64,000 nt of DNA from Budorcas taxicolor (lineage: Eukaryota > Chordata > Mammalia > Artiodactyla > Bovidae). Below, one piece after another: positions 46,001-58,925 of this stretch. The translations under genes and the position numbers were made by a program. The stretch's first letter is position 1; the number at the start of each line of letters is the position of its first letter. Under the pieces are notes generated by a model. That model searched no databases. It saw nothing but the letters and a program-made list of their open reading frames with translations, and had not been told where the DNA came from. The DNA lies in contig NC_068935.1 in the NCBI RefSeq assembly GCF_023091745.1, forward strand, positions 62,458,724-62,522,723, given 5' to 3'.

Positions 46001-46779
46001 TGAGGTTCTTGGACTCTGCGCTGGTAGCAGCAGCACGTCCATCGTATCCACCCCTTGCCAAATGCATCCCACCCAGGTGTCCTGGAGCCTAGATCACAAG
46101 AGCGCCCACGCAGGCACCTATGAGGTCCGGTTCTTTGATGAGGAGTCCTATAGCCTCCTGAGGAAGGTGAGTGTCCCCAAAGCCCCCCAGGCCTGTTGGA
46201 GGGAGGGTGCAGCCCACAGCCACAGTTGTCTCTCCCCTGTGGTCCCCATCCCCCTCCCTAACTCAAAGCAGGATGGGTGGGTAGTCACCTTCCTGCCTGA
46301 CCACCCACCCCAGCTAGCCCCATGCCTTCTTTCCTTTGCCCACCTCTCTTTTCCCACAACTCTGGGCAGGGTTCTGCCCCAACCTGCCCACCCAGCAGAG
46401 CCCCCTGACCCCAGCACCTCCCTCGCAGGCTCAGAGAAACAACGAGGATGTTTCTGTCATCCCACCTCTATTCACGGTCAGCGTGGACCATCGGGTAAGC
46501 TGGAGGAAGGGACTGGCTCAGCCCAGGGGAAGGGGTGGCGCACACGGCCAGCCTCGCCTTTGAGGGGGCACTGGGGGCTGTGCCAAGGTGGCTGGCGTGT
46601 CTTTGTGTCCCCTGGAGTGGCTGGCCCTCTCCCGTCTGTCCCTGTGGGAATGACCATGGTCTCCTTTCTTGCAGGGTACCTGGAACGGGCCCTGGGTCTC
46701 CACCGAAGTCCTGGCTGCAGCCATCGGACTAGTGATCTACTACCTGGCCTTCAGTGCCAAGAGCCACATCCAGGCCTGA
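43099..46779 (+). CDS. SSR4: Signal sequence receptor subunit delta (TRAP-delta)
   Basis: Subunit of the translocon-associated protein complex in the ER membrane, which helps nascent chains enter Sec61; loss gives a glycosylation disorder in humans. Six coding exons: 43099-43165, 44956-45074, 45839-45913, 46077-46166, 46429-46494, 46675-46779 (stop TGA). Together they give 173 residues, equal to human. The signal peptide is MAALASLGALTLLLLSGLS; the luminal part has EACVEPQITPSYYTTSDAV and VSWSLDHKSAHAGTYEVRF. One membrane helix lies near the end (VLAAAIGLVIYYLAFS), followed by AKSHIQA in the cytosol. ATG context is good (gcgATGG). An AG just before the ATG (ccttggcag) may be a splice acceptor for a short non-coding exon, but I see no clear donor upstream. 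Confidence 0.96.
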
Positions 46780-46812
46780 GGGTGGTGCCTGCCCCCCACC
46801 CTTGCTTCTTTG

Positions 46813-46818
46813 AATAAA
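46813..46818 (+). terminator. SSR4: SSR4 poly(A) signal AATAAA
   Basis: A canonical hexamer only 33 nt after the stop codon, giving a very short 3' UTR of about 50 nt, as in other mammals' SSR4. Confidence 0.9.
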
Positions 46819-46835
46819 GAGCTATTGGCTATCCC

Positions 46836-47787
46836 AAGCACTGGAGCTGGGTCACGCACGTGGGCAGAGCTGGGTGCCCAGCATCCGTCCACCCGGGCGG
46901 ATGGCACAGGTCTGGAGGTCCTCTCCTCCTCGTGTGTGTTTGCTTCATTCCTTGGCCATCACTACTACTCCGTTCTTAGCCCCCAGATGGCTTTTGGGAC
47001 CGAATGCTCAGTGCCCAGCATCTCTCAGGGTTACCTTTGTGGTTTCCCTCCCACCCGTCTTCTGCAAGTGTGGCCTTGTCCGCCTGCCCTCACCCAGCCT
47101 GCCTGGGCCCACCTAGCAAAGGGCCTTCTGACCACCTGCTATTCTGAGGGCAGGGTCCCAGGGACAGTGGTGTGGGAAGCTTGCCTGAACTCAGGAGTTA
47201 GTAGCATTTGCAGGCTCAGCCCTTCTGGCCTTTGGAAGGGTTCCTGGGCTTTAGAACTCGGGGCATGAGCCACACCCCAGTACTTCATGTGTTTTTCCTG
47301 GGGGGTGTTGCAGGTACCCCTATGGAGCTGATGCTGTTGAATCAAGTTCCAGTAGCTCTCTGGGGGATAGTCCTTGCAGGCTCTCTGCTCCAGCCAGTTA
47401 CCCTCAGGATGCTCCTGTCTCATGGCATCAGGTGGGGCCCAGAGAAAGGCAGAGACAGACCCCTGAGCTTCCGAGGAGTCCATTGTCAGCCCTTTCCAGC
47501 CTGGCCTTGCACCTTGCTTCCTAGCAGCCGCCCCCACCCCCACCCCCAGCACCTGGCAGGCATTCCTGTGCAGGCTCCATGCTCCGAGTCAACCCACAGC
47601 CCTCCCTTTAGCCCGGTTTCCCTCCTGCTGCTGGTGGGTGAGGGGGGAGTGCCTAGAGTCCTTCCCCACTGCACACGGGGATCAGTGAGAGATTGTTTTG
47701 GAATCAGCCAGCAAAGCACCTGGCTCCCATCACCTGTTACCAGAGAGAAAGAATGAATAACAAGCCTCCAGGGAGGCTGCACCAAAA
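46836..47787. other. SSR4-PDZD4 spacer, left part
   Basis: No gene or clear repeat recognised; unique-looking GC-rich sequence. The open frames lack support. Confidence 0.5.
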
Positions 47788-47993
47788 GGGAAAGTGAAAG
47801 TGAAGTCACTCAGTGTCCAACTCTTTGCGACCCCATGGACTATAGCCTACCAGGCTTCTGTCCATGGAGTTTTCCAGGCAAGAATACTGGAGTGGGTTGC
47901 CATTTCCTTCTCCAGGAGATCTTCCCGACCCAGGGATTGAACCCAGGTCTCCCTCATTGTAGGCAGAGGCTTTATCATCTGAGCCACCAAGGT
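47788..47993 (-). repeat. Bov-A2/ART2-type SINE, antisense
   Basis: Starts 'gaaagtgaaagtgaagtcac', holds 'gcgaccccatggactatagc' and 'attgaacccaggtctccc', and ends 'ctgagccaccaagg'. Complete head and body in reverse. Confidence 0.9.
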
Positions 47994-49290
47994 AGACTCA
48001 AAACCTACCTGAGTGGGTAGGGGGTCTCCTCGGGGGTCCCAGCTGCTCCTTGCCCCCACCCTCAGGTGGGCAGGGTGTGACTGGGGAGGTTCCAGGACAC
48101 AGCTGAGTGCCCCTAAGACCGGAAGGGGCGAGGGCATCCTGGCTGAGGGGCTTTCTGTATTCCACACAGGTGCCTGCTAGCTGAGCACTGCTCCTAAAAA
48201 GGCATAGTAGCAGTTGGTCACCCTGGGACTCTTTAAGATGCAGGCTTCATCACCACTTTGCCCTGAGAGAGTGAGACCCAAATGTGAAGTCGCTGGTCCA
48301 GGGCATTGTGATGTCATGTCTGCCAGAGCCAATGAGAGCTAAGCTCTCACATGGGGACCCAAGGTTACAGGACTGTCCTGGACCCCATCCTGGGAGCCCT
48401 GGGCATCTGGCACCCCACCTCAGAGCAAGAATGACGTGCTTCTAGAGTCACCTGCTCTAGCCAGTTTTCTGTGACAGGTTGGGCCCTGGGCATCCCATTC
48501 TTGCGGGGACCTCTCATGTCCCAAGAGTTGCCATGCCTAGCCCCCAGCTCCAGAGGCCTAGGGTGTCAGCTGTTTGCCCTTTTCATGAAGAAGCCACTGG
48601 TGTTCCATGTGCGATACTGGGTTTCCCTCCTAGCTGTTCATTCAGCAGGGCACTCTGCTTCAGTGGGCTCAGATTTCTTGCTCACACCAATCTTGGCAAA
48701 TTAGAGGAAGTCTATTGCTCTTCCAAGAAAATGTTTAAATGTATTCCCCGTGCACTTAAGGTGCTGGCAATGTCCTGTCCTGTGTCTGTTCAGGACACCA
48801 AGCTCAAGGGCTCATCACACACATGGTCCTTGGAATTGCTAGACTTAGCAGGGTTCCTGGCACTGAGCAGGACTGCTGTGCTGGATGGACCCTCTGGGAA
48901 TTCCCACCAGCCCAGGTCAGAAGACATATCTCATGAGTGCTAGCCGTTGCCTTCCAGAATACCGCAGCCCACTGCCCTGTAAGGCTCTCCGTGAACCACT
49001 TCTCTAGGACCCGACCAGAGCTAGGGCGTTGGCCTCAGGTGCATGCCAGCGCCAGGCCATTGCCATCCTGAGCCCTGTCTCTGCCTCTCTTCCTGCACCT
49101 GGGTACCATCCCTGTGACCGAGCCAGACCTTGGAAATGATCCTGGTGCTCTGTCCCTCCTCCTCCTGGCATTTTGGAGGCTGACTGCAGGACACTTCCCT
49201 GTTTCTCAGCTTCCCCGTGACCCACCAAGCCCCAAACCAGCCCCCATTGCTGGAGAATGAATACCAGGAGACCAGGAGTCACCCTCAAAA
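47994..49290. other. SSR4-PDZD4 spacer, right part
   Basis: About 1.3 kb with no recognised gene or repeat. Confidence 0.5.
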
Positions 49291-49300
49291 GGCAGCTTGC

Positions 49301-49306
49301 TTTATT
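49301..49306 (-). terminator. PDZD4: PDZD4 poly(A) signal (AATAAA on minus strand)
   Basis: TTTATT on plus, 1.1 kb downstream of the PDZD4 stop, with the 3' UTR between. No closer canonical hexamer was noticed. Confidence 0.8.
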
Positions 49307-50158
49307 CTTATGACGTCGGCAGGGGGCAGGGATGGGTAGCCTGTCTGCCTCCCATCTGAGGCCCTCTGAACTGCAGAAGGGTCCTGAGGCCAGCTCTTAC
49401 TGATACACAGGTCCCTGAGGGGGGCCCCGTCCACACTGGCAAAGTGAGGTGCAAGGGCATCTGCTCCCCAGTCCGCCCAGCTGGCAGCACCTGCCTGTTG
49501 CTCAGTGCCTGGGTGCTCCCTAGCTCCATATGGGTCTCGTCACCAGGGTCTTCTGCTGCAACTCAGGGGACTTGGCTTCTTTCTGGACCCCTCCTGCCAC
49601 TCAGGAGAGAAGGCAAGCTCCAGGGGCGTCTGACACAGCCTGGGCTCGCTGATGTCTTGGATGGAGACTGCCCCTTCTGTCCCCACGGCCACCAGGGAAG
49701 GAGGTGACCTCCAGGGTGAGCCTGGCAAGCCACACCTACACTCCCTGTCCCCACACCTCGGACAGGAGGCCCCCTGCAAAGCTGCTTCCCCTTCTTGCCT
49801 TCATCTCCCCACCTTCCCTCCCACCCCAAAACCGCCCCCCTCCCGTCCCTTCTTCCCCCCACCCCCTCCTTCCCAGCCATCACTTGGGGATTCCACCTTG
49901 GTCAGGCTGCCTGAAGGAGCTGCCAGGCTCCAGAGCAGGTCCACAAAACAAAAGAAACAAACCAAAACAATTAGCAAGCACAGAAAAGGGAAAGAGCCAC
50001 AAAAAATCAGGGTTGCCTCTGTCTACAAATAATGGACATTCTCTTGTGCTTAGGACAGTCTTCTTTGCCTCTCCTTTTCAGCAGACTTCCCTGTCCCCAA
50101 GTAGCCACTCTATAGGGAAGTACATGTGTGTGTGCATACATGTGCCTGGGTTCATGTC

Positions 50159-50187
50159 TCACACACACACACACACACACACACACC
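50159..50187. repeat. (CA)n microsatellite in PDZD4 3' UTR
   Basis: About 14 uninterrupted CA units, so likely polymorphic. Confidence 0.95.
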
Positions 50188-50421
50188 CCTTACGGCTGAA
50201 GGGAGGCAGATACAGGTCTGTCCCCAGGCCAACTGTGGATGTGGTCACTCTCCTTGGGGAGAAGGAAGTTGCTGATGAGGAGAGGCATCCCTTCTCTGCG
50301 GGGGCTTCTGTCTGGGTAGCAAAGTCCCACGCTCACACAGACACAGGCTAGATGCTAAGCGAGGGCGGGAGACAGGGATCTGGCCAGGTCGCTAGACCGC
50401 GCCCGGGAGCACAGAGGGTGC

Positions 50422-53400
50422 TCACACGGTGGTGACCGAGAGCAGAGGGTTGTAGACCCGCTTGCCGTCAGCTGAACGCGTGCCATGGGCCAGCATCTCC
50501 TGGATGGTGATCCAGTTGTCCAGGATCTTCTTGTTTCGTTTCTTCATGGTCTTGCGGTGGCTCAGGGCGATGATGTTGAGCTCGGCCTTGCTGTCTCCGT
50601 TCTGCTGCTCCCGCAGGCACTCCAGCCGGCTCTGCATCATGAACTCACGCCGCTTCCGCTGCTCCCGGGCCCGGATCAGGTGCTGCTTCCGCTCTTCCTT
50701 GCTCCAGTAGCGGCCCATCTTCATCTCGCTCACCGCATCATCATCGGTGGTCATGCCACTGCGCTCCTCGCGGATCTTCAGGGCCCGGGCTTTCAGGAGG
50801 CGGTCGCGCACCGGTCGCTTGGCCACGTAGCGGGTCCCATCGCTGCGCACCTTGACCTTCCACTCCATGCGGGGCGCTTCGGGGGCCACAGCCGCGGCCC
50901 CCCCACCCACCCGGGGGCCAGCGGCCACACTCAAGGGGCCGGGGCCCAGATCTTCAAGGCCGCGTGGGGCAGCCAGCTGCAGGCAGCTGTGGTAGTGCTC
51001 GCCCTCCTGGCCTGGGCTGCGGTGGCGCCGCGACAGGTAGGGGCTGCCTTCAGGGCCCACACGCTCCAGGGCCACCCCTGTCTTGGGGCCGTGGCGGATC
51101 CGCTCTTCAGCCGAGTGCTGTCTCCGGCCCACGTTGGGATCCCGGGAGAGGGATCGGAACTTGGCAGGGCTCCCCGGGGGAGGAGGGGCAGCGGCCTTGG
51201 GCTGGGCGACGCCAGGGGCTCCTGAGGGGGTCCGGTTGAGGTTGGAGTTGCCCGCCGCTGCGGCTGCCCGCCGCAGGGGGCTCTCAGGCAGGGGCTCGGC
51301 CAGTAGTGGGGTGCTGCGGCAGCTCTCACCCGTGTTGTAGGCGCTGGTGCTGTCCTTGTCTGACTTCTCCGGCAGCTCGGAGATGTCAGACAGCTCGTGC
51401 TTCTTGGGCTCGCCAGCCGCCAGGTCGTACAGGCTCTCCTCCTCCAGCAGCCAGGCCTTCATGCAGCGCTCCCGCAGCTGCTGCATCTTCTGCGCCCGCA
51501 AGATGTTGCGGCACTTGAACTCCAGGTGCCGCAGCTCCTCCTCCAGCACTGCCAGCTCATGGCCGGCACTCTCGTTGCGGTTGACATCCAGGGCACCGTG
51601 GCTGGCCGCAGCCCGGGGGAAAGGCAGGCCCAGTGGGTTGCCATTCTCCAGGTGACATTTGATCTCCAACAGCTCACGGTAGCGCTCGTACTCCTCGTCC
51701 GTGAGGCCTGGCACGTCACCGCTGCCCAGCCCCGCGCCCTCGGCCAGCAGGGAGTCCATGCTAAAGTGGAAGTCACGGCTCTGTAGGGCATCCCCTTGCA
51801 GGCCAAATTTGCGCAAGGGCCCAGGTGTGTTGGCAGTGCTCAGGGGCTCGTCCCCCAGCAGGTCGTGCTCGGAGCTCTCCTCATTGCGGGTGCTCTCGTC
51901 TGTCCGGCCCACCCCACTGTCCAGCTCCTGGCTGTTGTGCAGGCCTGGGCCTGCCTCGGGGGCCCCTTTTTCCTCTTCGTGTCCAAGCTGGGGCAGCAAG
52001 AGGAGTCCCGCTCAGTGAGGGCCCCATCGGGTGGGAGGGTGGGGTTGGGGGGGATGTCACCAGGGGGTGGGGATTACAAGGGCTTCTTTAGGGTCTGCTC
52101 CATCTCCTACAACCCCCCCCAACCCCCTCCTCCTTCTGCCCTCCGGCACCCGCTTCCCCACCCGGCCCCCCTTCCTCACCTGCTGGGCCGGGGGGGATTT
52201 CAGCTTCCTCGCCCGCAGGTCGTCCTCATTCTCAGAGCCAAAGTCATCCAGGAAGTCGTCCCGGTCGCTGTCCTTCCAGCGCTTTGCCAGCTGCAGAGAC
52301 AGGCCTGTGCTGTCCCCATGGCCTCAAGGACCACCCCAGAGCCCCCCCCTTTCATCAGAGGCCAGAGAGGGCAATGGGCCCTGGAATCACACCCCCCCAC
52401 CCCCCATCAGTGCTAGAAAGCCTGAACCCTAACCCAGGGTCAGGGGCCCAGGACACCTGAGTGAGCACACACCCACCTGGCTCTCGGGCCGGGCCACCAG
52501 CAGAGAGATGTTGGTGTTCTCCTCCTGACTTAGGATGGCCACCGCTTCCTCCCGATTCTGGACATCCACGCCGTTTATCTGCAGCAGGCCAGGGACCATC
52601 AGCGGAGATCCCGGGGCTGGCTCAGGAGCAGGCCCCAGTTGAGCTACAGGGGTCCCCCTCCCCCAGAGCTGCAAAGCAAGTGCCCTGGGCCAGGACGGGC
52701 TCTTGGAGTCTGGCAAGATAGAGGCAAGTGGAATATGCCATGGACAGAGACCGCCTGGCCCACCCAAGAGCACGTGTGCTCAGAGACACACGTGGAGTGG
52801 GAGACCTGCTCACGTCGGGGGCACAGAGGGACAGGCTAACAAGGGACCTGCCATGCCAACAGGTCCCATGGGCACACAGGAGCCAGGGGCGTGGTTGTAC
52901 AGCAGGGAGGTGAGTCCTAGCCTGGTTTCAGGCACGGGGGTGGGGGGTTGCCCGGCCTCAGGCTAGGCTTTGAGTGGGAGAGCCTGTCCCCCAACCTCAC
53001 CTGGATGATACGGTCTCCCTCACGGATCCGGCCATCTTTGGCTGCAATGCTGTTGGGATTCACCTGCAAGGCACGAGCATCAGTGGGGCCTTGGCCCCCT
53101 CCACTAAGGTGCCCATTTGGTAGGAAGGGGCAGTCTTGCCTCGGGGCAACCCCACAAGCAAACAGGGGGCTGACTTTCTGAGCACAGCAGACAGGTGAGG
53201 AGAAGGATCCCTGTGATTGCTGGGAAGGGCTCTTTCACTACAAGCCCGGGGCCTGTGGGGAGGACCAGCTGACTGCACACACACACGGAAGCCATGGGCT
53301 GCCCTGGCCTCACTGACCGGCAGCCTCCCTGTGGTGCTAAGCGGGCTCCTCCTGGCCAGCCTTAGAGCCCCAGGGGGCCCTGGGCCCTCCTGGGTGCTGC

Positions 53401-55308
53401 TGCACAGTGAGGCTGCTGCACAGGGAGGCTGTGTGGAGCCCTCAAGAAGACCCCTGCCCCTCCCAGCTTCATACCTCTCCCACGTAGATGCCCAGGTCCT
53501 CCTCCTCATCTGTGCGGTAGCAGACCATCAGGCCCAGCTTGTCCCGGTGGCTACTTTTATACAGCTCTACCTCCTGCAGTGGGGGATGAAGAAACAGACA
53601 ATGAGAAGCCACGGGGAGGTCGGGGGGTGGGAGGGGGCAGCCTCAGCTCAGCCCTGACCCCAGGACTGTGTCACATCAGTCTGGCTCCCAAGGCTCTCTC
53701 TTACCATCCCAAACAGCACGCAGGTCCCGTGGTCTCCCCTACCCCAGGAAACACCCAGGACACACACACACAGAGGACACATGGGACTCATGGGATAGAC
53801 ACAGGCATGAGACACAGACTCAGCAACACAGACCAAGCAAGGGATCTCACGTGTGCCCTCCCCGACTCAGCCCAACTTGGCCCTTGGGCCCGAGTTAAAA
53901 GCCACGCACAGGACAGGACTGTGAGGTCTGGCCACCTGGGGGCAGCGCGACCAAGGCCCGAGCTGGGCGGCCAACAGCTATCCCAGGGCTGGCCGCCCGT
54001 CTCACCTCGTACTCCAGCTCATCCATCCGGTCTGCCTCCTGCGGGCCGCCCTCCATGAACTCCGCTGGGTCATAATACTCATGACTGATGGGGGGGCTGC
54101 CCAGGAGAAGCGGGGCATCAGGTGGCAGCCCAGCTACCTCTTCCATACCCCTCCTCCTGTGCTACACGCACCCAGGCAGAGACCAGGAATATGTCTTGAA
54201 CAGGATTGCGAGGTCATCTGCACCGAGGACCCAGGCGTGCCTAAGCTCTCCTCACCCTGCCCTGGACCATCCTGTCCTGACCCCCAGCTCGATGCCTCTC
54301 ACCATGCCAGTCATCAGGTGCCCCTCTCAGCTGGCACTGGACCCACTCACGCAGTGCCCCCAAGAGTTATCCAGGCCCTGGAGGATGGCTGGGCAGCGGA
54401 GCAAGACCCAGCCTCCATTCAGAGGCAGCCCTCCTGGCCCCGAGGCTAAGCCTGGCCACTGCCATCCCTGGGTCTGCCTCTCTGCAGAGGAGGGGACCAC
54501 AGGACCACCTCCCTGCTGCCCGGAAGACTCTAGTGAGACGAGTCAGCGCTCACATGGTCATGAGCCATCAAGCCCGGAGGAGAGGCCCTTCTTCCAAGCG
54601 GGCCAAAGAATAAAGTCGAAGGGATGGAGGAAGCTGAAAGCAGGAAGAGGAATGGAACAGACAAAGATGCAAGAAGATTCGAGGGGTGATGCTGGCAGAG
54701 AAGAGAGAAAGGAGGAGGAATATCTGAGGACCCCAACCTTCTGGCAACAAGGTTCCAGGATGATCCTCCCATTGTAGATACAATGGGGAGCCTGCATGTC
54801 AGACCCCCCAGGCCCAAAACCAGCTGGCCTCCAGCCAGAGGCCAGAAGCCCAGAGATTCCTGAGCCCTGGGGTGTAACAGTCAGTTCTGCAGGCCAAGGA
54901 GCCTGCTTTCTGCCATAGAGGGCACCCAGTCGGGGTTTCCCCGCCATGCCCAGAGCTGCAACAACATAGCAGCTCTGGGTAGCCTGGGATGGCCACCCGG
55001 GGTGGCGTGCCCTCTCTGGAGGCAGGGCCCAGGGCCCTCCTGAGGGCGACTCACAGCTCAGACGGGACGAACGGCTCCAGGATGACCATGGGCGGGGTGG
55101 GTGGGCGCAGCTTGCCCAGTGCCATAATATGCTCGAAGGTGATGTCCGTCTGAGTGCCACTGTCCACCAGCTGCAAGTCGTGGCAGGAGCCATCCCCCCG
55201 GAGGCGGGGACTGCGTCTCAGCACCTGGATCACCAGGGGCTCCTTGGAGGCACGCAGGGCCTCCAGGGTCTGCTCCTGAGACAGCTTGGAGAGCTCCTTC
55301 CCGTTCAC
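50422..55308 (-). CDS. PDZD4: PDZ domain-containing protein 4, exons 2-8
   Basis: Brain-enriched cytoplasmic PDZ scaffold related to PDZRN3/4 but without the RING part; partners are poorly known. Exons in transcription order: 55055-55308, 54006-54096, 53475-53573, 53001-53063, 52477-52578, 52180-52290, 50422-51987. They join to 761 residues. The first codons (VNGKELSKLSQEQTLEALR) continue a protein whose initial exon (about 20 residues in human) is right of the window. The PDZ domain spans about EVELYKSSHRDKLGLMVCYR (ligand loop LGLM) to ENTNISLLVARPESQ over four exons. The 522-codon last exon carries charged and coiled-coil-like stretches (EELRHLEFKCRNILRAQKM; KEERKQHLIRAREQRKRREF). It ends SVTTV, itself a class I PDZ ligand. 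Human total is 769 residues. Confidence 0.95.
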
Positions 55309-57731
55309 CTGTGGCAGAGACATGCCCCGGTGAGGATGTGCCGGGGCCCTGCTGACCCCGGCCCCCTCCACCACCGCACTGAGCCATCTAGGGATGGCAG
55401 GGCCACACCTCGAGGGCTGGGGAGCCTCGCCTAGAGTCCTACTGGGCCACCCTCCTGCTCCTTCGAGCATCCGAGTTGGGAGGGAGACCTTGACTGCCTT
55501 CTGCAACAGAAGTCAGTCCACAAACGGGTTCAGATGCCAGGGCCATGAAGAGCAAAAAGGCTTGAAGGACTGGATCTCCATCCTCAAGGCAGCCAAGGCT
55601 TGCCACAGAGAAAAGGATGCCACACACCCGAGCCCAAGATAGGGGCTGAGGAAGTTGCCCTGATAAGACCACGGTTTTCCCAGTCTTCAATTGTGACAGT
55701 GTTCCCCCAAGTTGGGCATCTCCAGGAATGAGGGTTTTCACCAAGATGGCCAGTATAGTTGCAAAATCGTGGTTTCAGGGCTGTCAAGAACAGCCCAGCC
55801 CCTGAGTGTCGTTCCAGGAAAGTACAGAGTCCTAAGGACCCCTGGACAGCCAGTGGCTCCTCTGAGTCATGGAACCCAGATAGTCATCTTGTAGCTACCT
55901 GGGTATGTCCTTTGTAGACAGCAATTTCAGGAAATTTTTCCCTCTCTCCCCAATCTTTCCATAGTCGGGAAAGATTTTTTAATCAGGTTCGTCTAATTAT
56001 CAAATAAATAATTTTACTGTAGAACATTTGAAAAAGACTTAATCCTAAAGAAGAAAACAGAAATCACCCACCATCTCAGGGATCTAAAAGCTGTGATTGT
56101 TGGCATATCTCCTCCTTGGTCATTTCCCACTTTGTGACTACAGGCAGCCTATGCATGGACCATCCACTCTGTGTTGGTTTGGTCTATAACTAGTGGTTCT
56201 CAATCAGAAAGAAGGTTGCAGAGACACCTTTTATTTGTACATTCTGTACCTGTTATCTATGTATGTCTTTGTATAATCTAGGCGGTGATAGAGAACATTT
56301 CCAGAAGAGGAATTATTGGATCAAAGAGTATCAAGGAAACAGATATTAGTTGTAGAATGTGATCAGCACAGCCCTAGAGGATCAAGAGAGCCAGGGAGGT
56401 TGCAGTTATAAATGGAGGAGGGAAGGGAGGTGCGTGGGAGAAAAGGACCAGCTGCTGTGTACGTGAGGGGGTGTGTGAAGGCCGGTCTGGCTAAGGCTGG
56501 GGGCCAAGGGAATGGGCAGACTGGCCTTGAAGCCCTTAGCATAACGAAAAGGGTCAGGGAATGTTTGAGGCATCCATTAATGCACATCCAGTATCGACCT
56601 CTCAATGGTACAAGCGTACAACTAAATGAATTATCTTAAAAACAAAGGCCATGAATCCTCCAAACTCATGGCTTTCTAACTACTATATTTTCCAGTTATC
56701 TAGCCCCTTAGGGTTCCTTCAGTCTAGTGTGTCTGGAAGGACACACCACAGGATGGTGGGTGGCTGTGCGTCTCTTCCCAACCCAGAGATCGGTGATGCC
56801 GGGGTGGTGGTCATGGTGGGAATATTCATACCACGGAAATCGACAAACACTCCCAACCAGGGCTTTTCGGAACATTAACTGATGCCCCATTGCCCTTAAG
56901 TCCAGAAGGGGACGTGTGGAGCTGTTGCGCTCAGGACTTTCGGAAGGAGGCGTATTTCACATTTTCATGGTGTGCAGTGGGATGCTCAGGTGACGCTGAG
57001 AAACAAGGATGTACTTCTCCCTGGAAAAGATACCCAGCCACAGCTTTGCCATGGAAACCGGGTCCAGGCAGTGGGAGGAGAGAGCGGGGTGGGCTGGGAT
57101 GTCAAGAGAGGGATGGGCACACACACGCAGATCCAGGCCACCCCTGTGACAACCCTGCAGCCATCCGATCCTTGACCCATGTGGTACTGGGCAGAAGCAG
57201 AGCTCTGGGTGCAGAGGCTTAGAATTCTGGGGCTGCTCCTGCCACGAGTGCCTGGGGCGCCTTCAACCTCCTCTCCTCCTCAGCCATCCTGTTGAGCCCC
57301 CAGAGCTAATAAAGGGCAGGAACAGGGCAGGACAAGTAAGATGTGAGCCCCTCCCGGGGAGGGTGAGGGCTACGGACAAGATGGCGACATTCAGGACAAG
57401 GATCAAAGGGGTATTCTGCGCTTCTCATGCTCCCTCATCCTTCAGCCATGAAGAAGAAGAGAAAGGTGTGTGCACGGGCCAAGCCACCATTCAAATGTCC
57501 CTGCTCCTGTCTGGACAGGTGTGAACCGAAGCCAGCCCATCAGAGTCCCCCACAAGGTAAGATCACAGTCTACACCCGCCAGAGGCACGCCCCACCTCCT
57601 TGGCTGGCTGCCACTGCTCCAAACCCACACCAAGCTAATTCGAAATGGACCCAAGTCCTAAATGGACTGAGCTTTAAAACTAGCTTGGACGAGTGAGAAA
57701 AGTGGTTTTATGGTGCTGACATAGAGAAGCC
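55309..57731. other. PDZD4: PDZD4 intron 1, proximal part
   Basis: No second gene seen. The sequence shifts from GC-rich to AT-richer near 55900. The frame stays open upstream of exon 2 to an ATG at 55504, probably by chance. Nothing in 55900-57700 is confidently named. Confidence 0.5.
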
Positions 57732-57868
57732 ATTTTTTCTTTTTCTTTTGGCCAGGCCTCACGACCTGTGGAATGTTAGTTCCCTGACCAGGGATCAGAC
57801 CAGGGACTGAATGTGGGCCATGGCAGCGAAAGTACCCAGGCCTAACCACCAGACAGCAAGGGAATCGC
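57732..57868 (-). repeat. CHR-type SINE, antisense
   Basis: Reverse tRNA-derived SINE: poly-T start, 'agttccctgaccagggatca' and 'ctaaccaccagacagcaagg'. Confidence 0.8.
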
Positions 57869-58028
57869 CTGAAAATAAAACATGGGCGAACAAGAATGGA
57901 AAAAGGTATCACTCTGACTGTGTTACACTATAAGACTTCTGGATAACAAAAGACATCATAAATACAGTTAGGACAGGCACAGAACGGACACCAGATTATC
58001 CAGAATAAAGAACTCCTACAGAACAATG

Positions 58029-58506
58029 CCAACAAAGGTCCGTCTAGTCAAGGCTATGGTTTTTCCAGGAGTCGTGTATGGATGTGAGAGTCGGACTATA
58101 AAGAAAGCTGAGTGCTGAAGAGTGGATGCTTTTGAACTGTGGTGTTGGAGAAGACTCTTGAGAGTCCCTTGGACTGCAAGATCCAAGCAGTCAATCCTAA
58201 AGGAAATCAGTCCTGAATATTCATTGGAAGGACTGATGTTGAAGCTGAAACTCCAAAACTTTGGCCACTTGATGCAAAGAGCTGACTCATTTGAAAAGAC
58301 CCTGATGCTGGGGAAGATTGAAGGTGGGAGAAGGGGATGACAGAGGATGAGATGGTTAGATTGGTATCACTGACTTGATGGACATGAGTTTGGGTAAACT
58401 CCAGGAGCTGGTGATGGACAGGAAGGCCTGGCGTGCTACAGTCCATGGGATCACAGAGAGTCAGACATGACTGAGCGACTGGACTGAACTGAACTGAACT
58501 AAACAG
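58029..58506 (+). repeat. BovB LINE 3' end
   Basis: Uninterrupted counterpart of the copy at 35325: 'aaaggtccgtctagtcaagg' through 'gactgagcgactggactg' and the tail 'aactgaactgaactaaac'. Confidence 0.9.
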
Positions 58507-58624
58507 GACACTGGAAAAATCCAGAACTCAATAGGGAAGCAGGGATTCTAGGAAACGGGATCCTGAACCCTTTTGAGGAGGGTTGAGGAGATGCCCCTTC
58601 AGGATACTGGGATGTAAATGCCAG

Positions 58625-58925
58625 AAAGAGTGCAGATCTGCCATTGGTAGAATGGATCCAAAAATTGTGGTATATTTGTACATGTGGTTTGTGGCAATAC
58701 ACATGCTTATGAACATCACAGATAGGAGAAAATGTACCTCTGGGTGACAAACCTGAAACCCCCTGGACAGGGGAGGGGAGGGATGGGTCAGGGATGGGAA
58801 GAACACTAAGACCCACAAGGCCCACGTCGAGGTTGGATGGCACTACACACGCAATACTCGAGAAACAATCCAGAACACATCCACGTGGATGGACAGCTGC
58901 CATCACCTATTAGGATGTGGAAGGG
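58625..58925 (+). repeat. Probable old L1 3' piece
   Basis: 'aaaattgtggtatatttgta' and 'gatgtggaaggggtgag' resemble L1 3' UTR text. Diverged; borders uncertain. Confidence 0.4.

Larger units (their letters stand above)
49291..50421 (-). other. PDZD4: PDZD4 3' UTR
   Basis: About 1.1 kb from the stop to the poly(A) signal. It contains a (CA)n run at 50159-50187 and a pyrimidine-rich block around 49780-49870 on the plus strand. Confidence 0.7.
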
